Positions 23,473 through 32,793 are shown, numbered from the stretch's first letter. The stretch is 35,625 nucleotides of DNA from Frankia sp. AgKG'84/4 (GCF_023242965.2 NZ_JALKFU020000006.1:1-35625), one strand, 5' to 3'. Notes: generated from the sequence alone by a model not told the origin. A program made the numbers and translations.

Positions 23473-24279
23473 GTCAGTGGACGCCACTCGCCCGGAGCGC
23501 GGGTCACACAACCGCCCTGGCCGTTTGCCACCTCGATGGACGGAGCCTCGGGGACCGACCCGCGTCCTGTCCGGACCGAAAGAGGCTGGAATTGGTCCGC
23601 CGAAATCCACGATCGTGTCCCGGACCCGCTTCCCGGACATGAGCGTCAGCTGGGGATTCTTGGCGAGGCGGTGCCATGAACTGCGAGCGGGACCTGTCTG
23701 TACCCGCGATCAATAATGCGTTGATCCGCCGGACGAGGTCCGGTCAGCGGAAGTTGCCAGTCCTCCTCCACATCGATCTCCCGCGCCCAGCGATCTTCTC
23801 GCACCACGCCACCTCAACGACGGTCCGATCAGCCCAGCCCTGGTTTCTGCAGCCATCCGCCGAATCCTGCGTGACGCAGCGCTAGTCGAGGACCTCCACA
23901 ATGTGCTACCAGGGACGACTCCAATGACATAGCCCCGGTGCCGAGTGCCGCCATCCACCTCTCACACTCGATCGCTTTCGGCAGGATCACAGGCACCGCA
24001 GGATCATTCTCGCCATCGCGACACGCGAATGACACTCTCGAGCAGGGCTGATCCGCTTCACCTCACCCCATGGTCGATGGGCCCACGACCTGCCCCGACA
24101 AGTGCGGACGCCGCACATTCGCAGGTGACTTTAGGCAACGAACTGCTCACCCGAAAGTGGCTATTTGGCCGCTTCCGAGTCGATGCGCTCAAGGGCCGAT
24201 ATCCTTCGAGAACGTGAGGATGGCTCCGTCATGGCCGTCGCTCCGGAAGGCACGTCCTGAAGATGAGGAGGAACGGGCA
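23473..24279. other. Long non-coding stretch before the biosynthetic island
   Basis: About 800 bases with only short overlapping frames on both strands, none family-like. The radical SAM frame is open back to 24070 but the extra residues do not match the family. The promoter of the island should lie in the last 150 bases; a TATCCT at 24200-24205 is a possible -10 box without a convincing -35. No RNA gene or element end was recognised. Confidence 0.35.
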
Positions 24280-25410
24280 ATGCTCGTTATGGACGGCCGT
24301 GCGGCTCCCGGCAGGCGCAGTTGGAATCTTCGGATCGGCCTTACTTCTAGATGCAACATCCGGTGCAGGTACTGCCTGCCGGATGGTCGGCAGGACGTCG
24401 TCGTACAGCCGACGCTGGCCGAGTTGACGGCGGTTCTTCAGGCGGCCCACGAGGTCGGCATCCGACGTGTCCACTACACGGGTGGGGAGCCGACTGTTCG
24501 CAGGGACTTCTTGGCGGTGCTCAGGGCAGCACAGGAGATTGGATTCGCACAGCAGATTGTCACCACTAATGGCTACCGGCTGCATCGCATAATCGAGGAG
24601 GCCATTGACAGCGGCCTGACCCGTGCGATTGTCAGTCTCGACACTCTGGACGAGACCCAGAACAAGTTTCTCACCAGGGCGAAATTCCTGAAGGATACGA
24701 TTCAAAGTGTAGAGCGCGCCGTCGCCCTGCTGCCGACGCTCACAAAAATCAGCTCCGTGACGATGAGATCAACTCTCAAAGAATTGCCGAAATTCGTCAG
24801 GTGGGCTGCCGATCTGAACTCGCGCGGGCAGGCTGGTCGGCTGGCGATCAAGCTTAATCAGTTCTTCCCGAGCAATCCGGCTCAGCTGTCAGGCGAGGGC
24901 GAGGAATTCTGGAAGACCGAGTTCGCCAGCGAGGAAATGATTCTCGAAGCACTTTCCAGTGTGGGGGAACTCAAGCCCATCGAGCGCACCTCTGTCGAAG
25001 GAGACAACCCCAGCTACAACTACTACGAAATCGGTGACACAGGAGTAATGGTCGCCGTGCTGGCGATGTTCTCGTGGGGATATCCCTGCGGCGGATGCCA
25101 CAAGCTGCGTATCAGCCCGCAGGGCCTGGCAACCGTCTGCATCGGCCAGCAGGACCCGCCGGTAATCTGGGGCATGAACTACGAGGAGAAGCTGGCCACG
25201 TTCAAGCGCCTGACCGATTATCGGGAGAGCGATCAGTTCGAAAAGGACTTCCGGGACCGTGTGCACTACCGTGCACAACTTGGTGAGCTTCGGTTTGACA
25301 GTGTAGTAGGCCCTGAGAAGGATATCGTTGAATTCCGCGATATCCTCGCCCGCCACCAGGAGGAACGCGGTCGCGCAGCGGTCGCGGCCGACGGAGTAAG
25401 CGAGCAGTAG
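24280..25410 (+). CDS. MoaA-like radical SAM enzyme of a biosynthetic cluster
   Basis: 376 residues from ATG 24280, with GAGGAG about 9 bases upstream. The radical SAM cluster is C25-x3-C29-x2-C32 (TSRCNIRCRYCLPDG), followed by the SAM-binding TGGEPTVRRD at 67-76. Near the end C270-x2-C273-x13-C287 (YPCGGCHKLRISPQGLATVC) has exactly the spacing of the second iron-sulfur cluster of MoaA, the GTP 3',8-cyclase of molybdopterin synthesis. The C-terminal Gly-Gly that MoaA needs is absent (ends VSEQ), and no other moa gene is near. So it is more likely a MoaA-derived enzyme acting on another substrate, perhaps a nucleotide, in the downstream pathway. The genes behind it point the same way, after a 320-base gap. 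Confidence 0.88.
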   Translation: MLVMDGRAAPGRRSWNLRIGLTSRCNIRCRYCLPDGRQDVVVQPTLAELTAVLQAAHEVGIRRVHYTGGEPTVRRDFLAVLRAAQEIGFAQQIVTTNGYRLHRIIEEAIDSGLTRAIVSLDTLDETQNKFLTRAKFLKDTIQSVERAVALLPTLTKISSVTMRSTLKELPKFVRWAADLNSRGQAGRLAIKLNQFFPSNPAQLSGEGEEFWKTEFASEEMILEALSSVGELKPIERTSVEGDNPSYNYYEIGDTGVMVAVLAMFSWGYPCGGCHKLRISPQGLATVCIGQQDPPVIWGMNYEEKLATFKRLTDYRESDQFEKDFRDRVHYRAQLGELRFDSVVGPEKDIVEFRDILARHQEERGRAAVAADGVSEQ

Positions 25411-25730
25411 AGCATCGTCATAGGCAGCCGGGCACCAGCGGGGTCCGCGAGACGCCGATGCTTCCGCAGAGATTCCGTGGCCGGCCCGAGCAGGCTAGCC
25501 CCGAGCATTGATACACGGCGGGCCAGGTCCTCGGGTTCCCGCTGGTTCCACTGTCGCAGTGGGCCATAGCACAGAACATCTGATCGGCGCAGGAGATGGC
25601 TGCGTGGTGGGCATACTCGAAAGCCAGCGTCGTCCACCAGGGTACGGCCACCCATCGCCCCGACGGAGGGAGAGGATCACGCGCCCGGTAGACTGAGAGA
25701 TCCGCGAAGGCACGCGCAAGGAGGCCAAAA
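25411..25730. other. Gap before SerRS, possibly with an antisense gene relic
   Basis: The minus strand reads WTTLAFEYAHHAAISCADQM in one frame and then, after a shift near 25555, RQWNQREPEDLARRVSMLGA in another. Together they look like a decayed protein gene, but I cannot name the family. The plus strand ends with a perfect AAGGAGG (25718-25724) for the SerRS start and a TAGACT at 25689-25694 that might be a -10 box. Confidence 0.3.
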
Positions 25731-26954
25731 GTGATTGACATTGCTCTCGTGCGGACGAACCCGGACCTAGTCAGGCGAACCTGCCTGGCGAAGGGGTCTG
25801 ACATCGACGTGGAGCGGCTGATCTTTGTGGACTCCGAACTTCGCCGGCTCACTGTTCATGCGGAAGGTCTACGCGCTCAGCAGAAGAACTTTTCCAGAGA
25901 TACGCCACGGGATCTCGCGACGGCACTCAAAGAAGAACTAAGAACAGCCGCTGAACAGATCAGAGACCTCGAGCGGGAGCGCGACGACCTGTGGATCCGT
26001 GTGCCCAACCTCTTCGCAGAGGACACACCGATCGGTGACGACGACAGCGGCAATGTGGAGCTACGCCGCGAAGGCGAAACAGTGGTGCCTGACGAGGAGA
26101 GGGCGCACGACAAGATCGGCGAGCGCCTGCACATCTTCGACATGGCACGTGGCGCGGAGGTCGCAGGATCTGGATTCTATTACTGGCGAGGCGACGGAGC
26201 CCGGCTGGCCTGGGCGATCTTCTCTTACGCGCAGGACCTACTCGGCAACCGTGGTTTTGAGCCCATGTTCACCCCGCTCATGGCCCGGGAAAGGACCTTC
26301 TTCGGTACCGGGTACCTACCGTTCTTCGCAGATGAACTGTACCGGGTCGAGGGAACAGATCTTTCGTTGATCGGCACATCCGAGCAGACCCTAATCGGAT
26401 ATTACGGCGATACGATCGTGGATCTTGATGATCTTCCGATCCAGATAACGGCATTCACTCCGTGTTTCCGTACCGAGGCGGGCAGCGCTGGCCGGGCCAG
26501 CCGTGGCGGGTATCGGGTCCACCAGTTCCACAAAGTCGAGCAGATCGTCATCTGTTCTCCAGAAGAGTCAGAACGCTGGCTCGACGAATGCCAGCGTAAC
26601 GTGGAGGAGATCCTGCGCGGACTGGAGCTGCCATTCCGTGTTGTACGGGTCTGCCTCGGTGATCTTGGTGCTCCCGTCTACAAGAAGTACGATACCGAAA
26701 CCTGGTTCCCAGCATTCGCTGCCTATCGAGAGACGCATTCAAACAGCAATCTAACCGACTACCAGTCCCGCCGCTTCAAGATTCGTTTCAGGCAAGGCGG
26801 GAAGATGGTCTACCCGCACACGATCTCGTCAACTGGTATCACCGACCGGGCAGCCTTGGCGGTACTTGAAAACCACGTTCAACCTGACGGGTCGATCTAC
26901 GTGCCGAAAGCGCTTCGCCAGTATCTCGGCGGCCGGGAGCGCCTCGGAAATTAG
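25731..26954 (+). CDS. serS: Seryl-tRNA synthetase, cluster-associated copy
   Basis: 407 residues from GTG 25731 with an AAGGAGG site 6 bases upstream. The N-terminal arm (about 25-100) has the coiled-coil that grips the tRNA-Ser long variable arm, but is short. Class II motifs follow: the serine-site TSEQ (216-219), motif 2 with CFRTEAGSAGRASRGGYRVH then QFHKVE (about 245-270), and motif 3 SSTGITDRAALAVLENHV (about 366-383), where the usual NGSGLAVGR is replaced. It attaches serine to tRNA-Ser. Placed 7 bases before a carbamoyltransferase in a biosynthetic cluster, it may be a resistant second enzyme or a supplier of seryl-tRNA for biosynthesis. The altered motif 3 supports a special copy. 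Confidence 0.9.
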   Translation: MIDIALVRTNPDLVRRTCLAKGSDIDVERLIFVDSELRRLTVHAEGLRAQQKNFSRDTPRDLATALKEELRTAAEQIRDLERERDDLWIRVPNLFAEDTPIGDDDSGNVELRREGETVVPDEERAHDKIGERLHIFDMARGAEVAGSGFYYWRGDGARLAWAIFSYAQDLLGNRGFEPMFTPLMARERTFFGTGYLPFFADELYRVEGTDLSLIGTSEQTLIGYYGDTIVDLDDLPIQITAFTPCFRTEAGSAGRASRGGYRVHQFHKVEQIVICSPEESERWLDECQRNVEEILRGLELPFRVVRVCLGDLGAPVYKKYDTETWFPAFAAYRETHSNSNLTDYQSRRFKIRFRQGGKMVYPHTISSTGITDRAALAVLENHVQPDGSIYVPKALRQYLGGRERLGN

Positions 26955-26961
26955 GTGATCT

Positions 26962-28716
26962 ATGACAGCAGTGGGACCCACCATTGGCATCAATTTCGGT
27001 ACCCATGACGCTGCCGCGGCAATCGTGCTCGACAAGACGGTCGTCGCGGCAGCCGAAGAGGAGCGATTCACCCGCGTCAAGCAGACCAAAGAGTTCCCCG
27101 AGCGGGCAATCGAATACTGTTTGTCGGAAGCCCGGATCGATCGATCTGATATTGAGCATGTGGCATATTTCGTCGATCCGGCGCTTCAAATCCTGCTCCC
27201 GCTGATGAATCTCCGGCATGCCTTTCCTAGTGCTCTTGGATCTCTGTCTTCGGATGTGAGAAAATACTGGAGGCGTCGTGATGCGGTATCGCTGATCCGC
27301 ACGGCCGGCGGATTCGGTCCCACGGCCAGTATTATTCCGGTCAGGCACCACTTCGCGCACGCCGCGAGCGCATACCTGACCTCCCCATTCGAGCAGTCGC
27401 TGGTAGTTACTCTCGATGGCCGCGGAGAGTTCGAGACTGCTGCGGTGTTCGAGGGCCGGGGCGGGCATATTGAGTCTCGCCACTCGGTCAAATATCCGCA
27501 CTCTATTGGCTATCTCTACAGTATGATAACGAAATTTCTGGGATTCCGTCCGCAACGTGACGAATACAAGGTCATGGGCCTCGCTGGATACGGCGGTGAC
27601 CGCTTCCACCAGAAAGTCGAGGATCTAGCGAGCTTCGACGACAGTTCCGGTCGCCTGAGACTGAATCTCAGATACTTCGACCACCATCGTCGGCCCAGTG
27701 ACCGTCGACACCTTTTCAGTCCCGCGCTTCAAGAACTGCTGGGCACCCCTCGCGCTCCTGAAGAGCCGATCACAGACCGGCACCGCGAGATCGCAAGTGC
27801 GGTTCAGCGTCTCACTGAGGACCTTGTCGTTCGATATGTTCTTTTCGGGCAGAGGCTCGTTCCGTCGCGTTACCTTTGCCTCGCTGGAGGCGTCGCGCTC
27901 AACGCCGTGGCGAATGCAAGGGTAATCGAGACCGGAAGATTCGAGTCTGTCTTCATCCAACCTGCGGCCAATGACGCCGGTACGAGCATAGGTGCAGCTT
28001 TGGCGATCGGTACCCAGGGCGATCTGCCGCTCAACCGGCGACCGATGACAGACGTCTTCCTCGGACCGGCGTTTGATGACCGGCAGATCGAGGAGGCGCT
28101 GCGCGCCGCCAGCGGTGCCGGATGTCGGATCATGGCGGTGTCGGACAGATACTCGACGGCAGCCGAACTCATTGCCCAGGACAAGATCATTGGATGGTTC
28201 CAGGGCCGAATGGAGTACGGACCTCGTGCACTCGGAGCCCGCAGTATTCTCGCAAATCCGTCGAACGCTGGTACGAACCGGCGTGTCAACGCGCTCATAA
28301 AACGCCGGGAGTTGTTTCGGCCGCTCGCCCCGGCAGTTCAGGCCGAACATGCGACCACATATTTCAATCTGCACGGCGCCGGACGTCTGGCCTACCCTTT
28401 CATGATTGCGACGGCACAGGTAGCTGCGGAGCAACGCAGTCAGATCGCCGCAGTCGTACATGTTGACGGAAGCGCTAGGGTCCAGACCGTAATGCGGCGG
28501 GAAAATCCCATGATGTGGACCCTACTCGAAAGATTTCGGCAGCTCACTGGGCTTCCCATCCTCCTCAACACCTCCTTCAACGGTGCTGAGGAGCCGATTG
28601 TCTGCACTCCGGATGACGCTGTCCGGACTTTCCTTGAAACTGGCCTGGACGCCCTCGTGATTGGCGGCTATCTCGTTACCAGGCAGTACCGGGAGAATTT
28701 GGTTGATAACCTCTGA
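26962..28716 (+). CDS. Carbamoyltransferase of the CmcH/NodU/TobZ family
   Basis: 584 residues, full length for the family. The Kae1-like N-terminal domain begins IGINFGTHDAAAAIVLDKTV and AAEEERFTRVKQTKEFPERA, with the metal-site histidines in HHFAH (129-133) and LVVTLDGRGEFETA. The C-terminal domain has WFQGRMEYGPRALGARSILA, then PMMWTLLERFRQLTGLPILL and NTSFNGAEEPIVCTPDDAVR. These enzymes use carbamoyl phosphate and ATP, via carbamoyl-AMP, to carbamoylate an alcohol or amine on a natural product. ATG lies 7 bases after the SerRS stop, so they are co-transcribed. The acceptor is unknown. Confidence 0.95.
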   Translation: MTAVGPTIGINFGTHDAAAAIVLDKTVVAAAEEERFTRVKQTKEFPERAIEYCLSEARIDRSDIEHVAYFVDPALQILLPLMNLRHAFPSALGSLSSDVRKYWRRRDAVSLIRTAGGFGPTASIIPVRHHFAHAASAYLTSPFEQSLVVTLDGRGEFETAAVFEGRGGHIESRHSVKYPHSIGYLYSMITKFLGFRPQRDEYKVMGLAGYGGDRFHQKVEDLASFDDSSGRLRLNLRYFDHHRRPSDRRHLFSPALQELLGTPRAPEEPITDRHREIASAVQRLTEDLVVRYVLFGQRLVPSRYLCLAGGVALNAVANARVIETGRFESVFIQPAANDAGTSIGAALAIGTQGDLPLNRRPMTDVFLGPAFDDRQIEEALRAASGAGCRIMAVSDRYSTAAELIAQDKIIGWFQGRMEYGPRALGARSILANPSNAGTNRRVNALIKRRELFRPLAPAVQAEHATTYFNLHGAGRLAYPFMIATAQVAAEQRSQIAAVVHVDGSARVQTVMRRENPMMWTLLERFRQLTGLPILLNTSFNGAEEPIVCTPDDAVRTFLETGLDALVIGGYLVTRQYRENLVDNL

Positions 28717-28755
28717 GGTCAGCCGGCAATTTTGCGCGCTGTCTAGGTCCCTCCA

Positions 28756-30648
28756 ATGAGGCCCGATGGTCCGGCGCCCTCAGAGGTTGGCCAGAACTCA
28801 CTGCCCATGGGACCAGGACGGCCTAATTCCCCATGGACGGCGTCGGCGACGCATGTCTTCGAGCAGATTATCAGTACGCCGGCGGCTGATTACCAGATAA
28901 CGCTTGGTGGAACGCTGGATAGTTTCAACACCGCCTCCTACACGACTACCGACAACGTCAAGACAATGATGGAATCCCCATGGTTCCAACCGGACCGATT
29001 CCTGATTCTGGCAAATGTTGGTACGGTCGATGTTTTGTGTCCCCGTGTAGTCATCAACGGCAGGCGAAACTGGCATTCTGCCGACGATCTGCTGGACAGT
29101 ATTATTTGGCCTGGGATGAGCGATAGGGCGAAGGCTTTCGCACTGTTTCGATTCTTCAGTAGATTCGACGTGCAGGCGCACAACAACAACTTGCGTGTCG
29201 ATGACGTGATGCCCGATCTCAACGCTGCGCCCGGCTCAAACTCCTTCCGTGAACGAGCCGATCCGATAAAGGCGGTGAACAGCTACTATCCCAGCGGGTG
29301 TATCCTCTCGGCGGCGAACCTGGTTATCATGGCACGACATGCAGGTTTGAATGCCCGGCTGTTGGCGGCCGCCCCGCTGGTTGGACCCTTCGACAAGCAC
29401 GGCGGAGCAGAGATCGAGTACGAGGGGGCCTATCACTATTTCGACCCGGAGGCTCGTACCTTCTTTCTCGACAGGGACAACGAGAAAGTTGCGTCATACG
29501 AGGAAATCCACCGGGATCCCGCCCTTGTACTCCGTACGCATGCCCACGGTTTTGCCGCTCAGGAATGTAAGGGTGCATTCATCATGCTGTACCGAGAGCA
29601 CTTTCCTCCCTATGAAGTTCCTGTGGAGCAGTGGGTACACCATATGGACCTTCGCCTGAGGCCAGGTGAGGAACTGGTCTACCGATGGGACAACAGTGGC
29701 AAGTATCGTTACGGCAGTAATCCGCGGAATACCCCCGGGCCCCCTTATCGACTTGCGAACGGTCTCCTGAGATTCTGCCCGAATCTCAGGAACTCGGGCT
29801 ACCGCGGTGGGATCGTCCACGAGGTCAACACCATGATCTCGGAGCCGGACACAAATGTCGCACTGCTGCGTCCATTGATCTCCAACCATCCCGCGTCCGT
29901 AACATGGAAGATCGAGAGTCCGTATCCTATCGTTGGAGGTCGAGTCTTCGGAAAGTTTGTGATGGAGGCTGAGGGGGGGTGCAGTGTCAGCGTCTCGATC
30001 GGCGATTCTTGGAGACAGGTGTGGAAGAAGGAGGGAGCTGGCGTCTTCCATGTCGAAGCCGACATCGACTCGGTACTCAATGCGTTGACCTCGCCAGCCA
30101 TCTACTACTACTACGTCCGCTTCGACTTTGGCACCACGGGGCAGCCTTCTGCGGTCGGACTGGACTCGGTACGGCTGGAGTCCGACCTGCAGATGAGCCA
30201 GACGTCGTTGCCCGCACTGTCGGTGGGCCGCAACAATGTCAGCGTCAGAATGAGATCGCCAGGGCGGCCCGTCGACGGACTGCGATTGCGAGTCTCTCAC
30301 GGATGGGTTGAGTGCGCCGGCGCGGCTCCACCGGCAGCTCCGCTACATGCTGTCCTGCCGGAGGACGGCGGCTCGGTGCGGGCGGCCAACCTGACAGAGC
30401 TGGTCTGGGCGGATGACGAGGTTGACGACATAGCTGATCACCACGTCCTCGTTAGCAGCCGACCTGACTTTCTGCTACCCGTGTCACCCAACTTCGACCG
30501 GTTTGCATTCAGTGCTGTCCCGCGATGGAAGGTCGCCCGTAGTTTCCTTCGGCCCGGCCTCAGGTACTACTGGAAGGTGCGGGCCCGAAACGTCGAGGGT
30601 GTGTGGAGCCAGTGGAGCCCGACCTGGACCTTCACCGTGGTTGGCTAG
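28756..30648 (+). CDS. Transglutaminase-fold protein with beta-rich C-terminus
   Basis: 630 residues. Around residues 178-232 the sequence reads YPSGCILSAANLVIMARHAG, LNARLLAAAPLVGPFDKHGG and AEIEYEGAYHYFDPEARTFF. The order Cys182, His215 and Asp230 and the spacing match the transglutaminase-like Cys-His-Asp core. There is no signal peptide, so it probably acts in the cytoplasm. Residues ~290-500 look like beta sandwich (SGKYRYGSNPRNTPGPPYRL, VSIGDSWRQVWKKEGAGVFH), and the last ~100 resemble a fibronectin-III-like domain (LVWADDEVDDIADHHVLVSS to RPGLRYYWKVRARNVEGVWS). Such cores can hydrolyse or form amide bonds. It starts 39 bases after the carbamoyltransferase; no clear ribosome site marks ATG 28756, and ATG 28807 is an alternative. 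Its role in the cluster is unknown. Confidence 0.68.
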   Translation: MRPDGPAPSEVGQNSLPMGPGRPNSPWTASATHVFEQIISTPAADYQITLGGTLDSFNTASYTTTDNVKTMMESPWFQPDRFLILANVGTVDVLCPRVVINGRRNWHSADDLLDSIIWPGMSDRAKAFALFRFFSRFDVQAHNNNLRVDDVMPDLNAAPGSNSFRERADPIKAVNSYYPSGCILSAANLVIMARHAGLNARLLAAAPLVGPFDKHGGAEIEYEGAYHYFDPEARTFFLDRDNEKVASYEEIHRDPALVLRTHAHGFAAQECKGAFIMLYREHFPPYEVPVEQWVHHMDLRLRPGEELVYRWDNSGKYRYGSNPRNTPGPPYRLANGLLRFCPNLRNSGYRGGIVHEVNTMISEPDTNVALLRPLISNHPASVTWKIESPYPIVGGRVFGKFVMEAEGGCSVSVSIGDSWRQVWKKEGAGVFHVEADIDSVLNALTSPAIYYYYVRFDFGTTGQPSAVGLDSVRLESDLQMSQTSLPALSVGRNNVSVRMRSPGRPVDGLRLRVSHGWVECAGAAPPAAPLHAVLPEDGGSVRAANLTELVWADDEVDDIADHHVLVSSRPDFLLPVSPNFDRFAFSAVPRWKVARSFLRPGLRYYWKVRARNVEGVWSQWSPTWTFTVVG

Positions 30649-30660
30649 CGGGAGTCCGAT

Positions 30661-32763
30661 ATGCCTGAATCAGGTTTGCATCGAAACCCGGACTCACTCA
30701 AGATCATTATTTCGTCATCGTTCACCGCGGGGCCGGTCGGGCACTCTATAAAATTCTGGGCCGACCTCCTGGGTCTTTCAATCAATATCACATTTGGGCC
30801 TTACGGTCAGGTGTTCCAACAACTGCACGAGTATGGCGGGGAAGGTAGGTACCTGGCAAACGCATTCGTGATCGCAGTGCGAATGGAAGACTTCATTCCC
30901 TCCGGCGGACATGAAGAAGCCCTGTCGGTTGCGGGAGATCTTGCGACAACGCTTACGGCTGCCGCGCTGCGGTCGCCGGAGACACTGTTCGTGCTTGCGG
31001 TATGTCCCCCCTCCGCTGCGCTTCACCAGGACCCCTATCGCCTTGGAGCGGTGGGCCAAGCCACGCAGGCCCTCCGCCTTGCGGCATGTGCAGGTGCCAA
31101 TATCACCACTCTCGAGCCGGTCGAAATTGTCCAGCGATATCAGGTGCAGCGCGTGGAGGATGGAATAGCCAATGGCCTGGCTAGTATCCCATACACTCCG
31201 GAGTACTTTGCCGCCCTTGGCACGGCGCTGGTTCGACGAATCCATCGCGTGCTGGCGGCCGAGCCAAAAGTCCTAGTCGTCGACGCCGACAACACGTTGT
31301 GGGATGGTGTTCTCGGTGAGGTCGGGTGCGCCGGAATCGAGGTGGGTCCGGCACGGCAGGAGATACAAGAGTTTCTACTTGATCAGCGGCGGGCCGGGCG
31401 TCTGCTGTGTCTGTGCAGCAAGAACAGTGCGAGCGACATACAGGAGGTCTTCGCCGCTGTCCCCGAAATGAGGTTGGGGAGTGACGACTTCGTGGATCTG
31501 CGGGCAAACTGGCTTGCAAAGTCAGTCAATATCCAGTCGATGGCCGACGATCTCGACCTACCGCTCGACTCCTTTATTTTCATCGACGACAGCGCGGTTG
31601 AATGTGCTGAGGTCCGCAGCCGGTGTCCGACTGTGGTGACTCTTCAGGTTTCGCCGGATGCATCGCTGGCGATCGAGTCGCTCCGCCACTTCTGGCCACT
31701 GGATACCGCGGAGGTCGGCGGTGAGGTTCTCCAGCGGACTGCCCTGTACCGACAGGAGCAGCAGCGGCGCGAACTGCGCAGGACGTCGCCGCAGTCGCTG
31801 TCCGAGTTCATAGACAGCTTGGACCTTGTAGTGACAATTCGAGCGGCAGGTCCGGCCGACGGCCCGCGGATGGTGGAACTCATGCGCCGCACCACCCAGT
31901 TCAACCTCACCGCGGAACGGTACAGCCGGGCAGAGACCGAGGCTCTACCTCCCTCCACCAGGCTGCACGTGGTTGATGTGGAGGACCGTTTTGGCAGTTA
32001 TGGATCCGTTGGCCTGATTGTATTCGGCTTCTCCGAGGTGTCGCTGACGGTGCAGAATTTTCTCCTCAGCTGTCGTGCACTTGGCCGAGGCGTCGAACAT
32101 CGGATGTTGAATCATCTTGGTGAGATCGCGCTCGCGGAGGGGCTTGACTCCATTCTGCTACCTTATGTCGCGACGCTCCGTAATCAGCCGGCTTGGCAGT
32201 TCCTGGAGGAGGTCGCGGAGCCACGGGGCCCCCGAACCGAAGAACGTGTTGAGTATGTCGTCGGTGCCAGGAAGGCGGCGAACCACTGCTTCGACCCGGA
32301 GCGACGGCCTGGCTCAGCAACTGCTCCCGGCCTTACTCGCCATGCGACCGAAGGGGGACCGGAACGCCGGGCGAAGCCCTGGAGTCTGGCCGGACTGGTG
32401 GCCGCAGCGACGGAGTTGACGACGGCCGATGAGATTTATCGGGCAATAGGAGATGCCGCCTCGGATGGATTTAGCGGTGAGTTCGACTGGGCCGAGGAAG
32501 AACGCGTGGTCGCCCGAATGTGGGCGGAAATCCTGCAGAACTTCCCGCGGACTGCGGACGATGACTTCCGCGCGCTGGGCGGTGGTTCGTTGGAGGTCGT
32601 GCGTCTGGTGGCATGCATATATGAGGTGTTCGGATTCGAGGTTCCGGTTGACCTTCTTCTAGACAACAGGATTACGGTCCCTTACCTGGCGGAAATGATT
32701 CGAATGCTCCGCGCCGGCAGAACCTTGTCTGAGGGTGGAGATATCCCGTGGATAGAGTCCTGA
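30661..32763 (+). CDS. FkbH-like HAD enzyme fused to a carrier protein
   Basis: 700 residues from ATG 30661 with GGGAG upstream, 12 bases after the previous stop. Residues 1-195 form the FkbH N-terminal domain (IIISSSFTAGPVGHSIKFWA). The HAD core has the nucleophile motif DADNT at 208-212 (VLVVDADNTLWDGVLGE), then LCSKNSASDI and FIFIDDSAVECAEV. The GNAT-like part includes RRTTQFNLTAERYS and FGSYGSVGLIVF. After a linker (about 550-590) comes a carrier domain: EERVVARMWAEILQNF with the phosphopantetheine site GGGSL (Ser643) and YEVFGFEVPVDLLLD. So loading enzyme and carrier are one chain, unlike the separate FkbH/ACP pair at 2802-4987. The expected product is a glyceryl- or related three-carbon thioester; the GGxSL style also resembles peptidyl carriers. 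Confidence 0.9.
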   Translation: MPESGLHRNPDSLKIIISSSFTAGPVGHSIKFWADLLGLSINITFGPYGQVFQQLHEYGGEGRYLANAFVIAVRMEDFIPSGGHEEALSVAGDLATTLTAAALRSPETLFVLAVCPPSAALHQDPYRLGAVGQATQALRLAACAGANITTLEPVEIVQRYQVQRVEDGIANGLASIPYTPEYFAALGTALVRRIHRVLAAEPKVLVVDADNTLWDGVLGEVGCAGIEVGPARQEIQEFLLDQRRAGRLLCLCSKNSASDIQEVFAAVPEMRLGSDDFVDLRANWLAKSVNIQSMADDLDLPLDSFIFIDDSAVECAEVRSRCPTVVTLQVSPDASLAIESLRHFWPLDTAEVGGEVLQRTALYRQEQQRRELRRTSPQSLSEFIDSLDLVVTIRAAGPADGPRMVELMRRTTQFNLTAERYSRAETEALPPSTRLHVVDVEDRFGSYGSVGLIVFGFSEVSLTVQNFLLSCRALGRGVEHRMLNHLGEIALAEGLDSILLPYVATLRNQPAWQFLEEVAEPRGPRTEERVEYVVGARKAANHCFDPERRPGSATAPGLTRHATEGGPERRAKPWSLAGLVAAATELTTADEIYRAIGDAASDGFSGEFDWAEEERVVARMWAEILQNFPRTADDDFRALGGGSLEVVRLVACIYEVFGFEVPVDLLLDNRITVPYLAEMIRMLRAGRTLSEGGDIPWIES

Positions 32764-32793
32764 TGGCCTGTCCCCTGGTGGAGGTTGGTCTCG

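Noticed and set aside
24280-25410. Housekeeping molybdopterin enzyme MoaA
   Set aside because: The C-terminal Gly-Gly is absent and no moa, moe or mog gene lies nearby.
25411-25730. T-box riboswitch upstream of the SerRS
   Set aside because: I looked for the TGGNACC-type T-box core and a specifier stem and found none.
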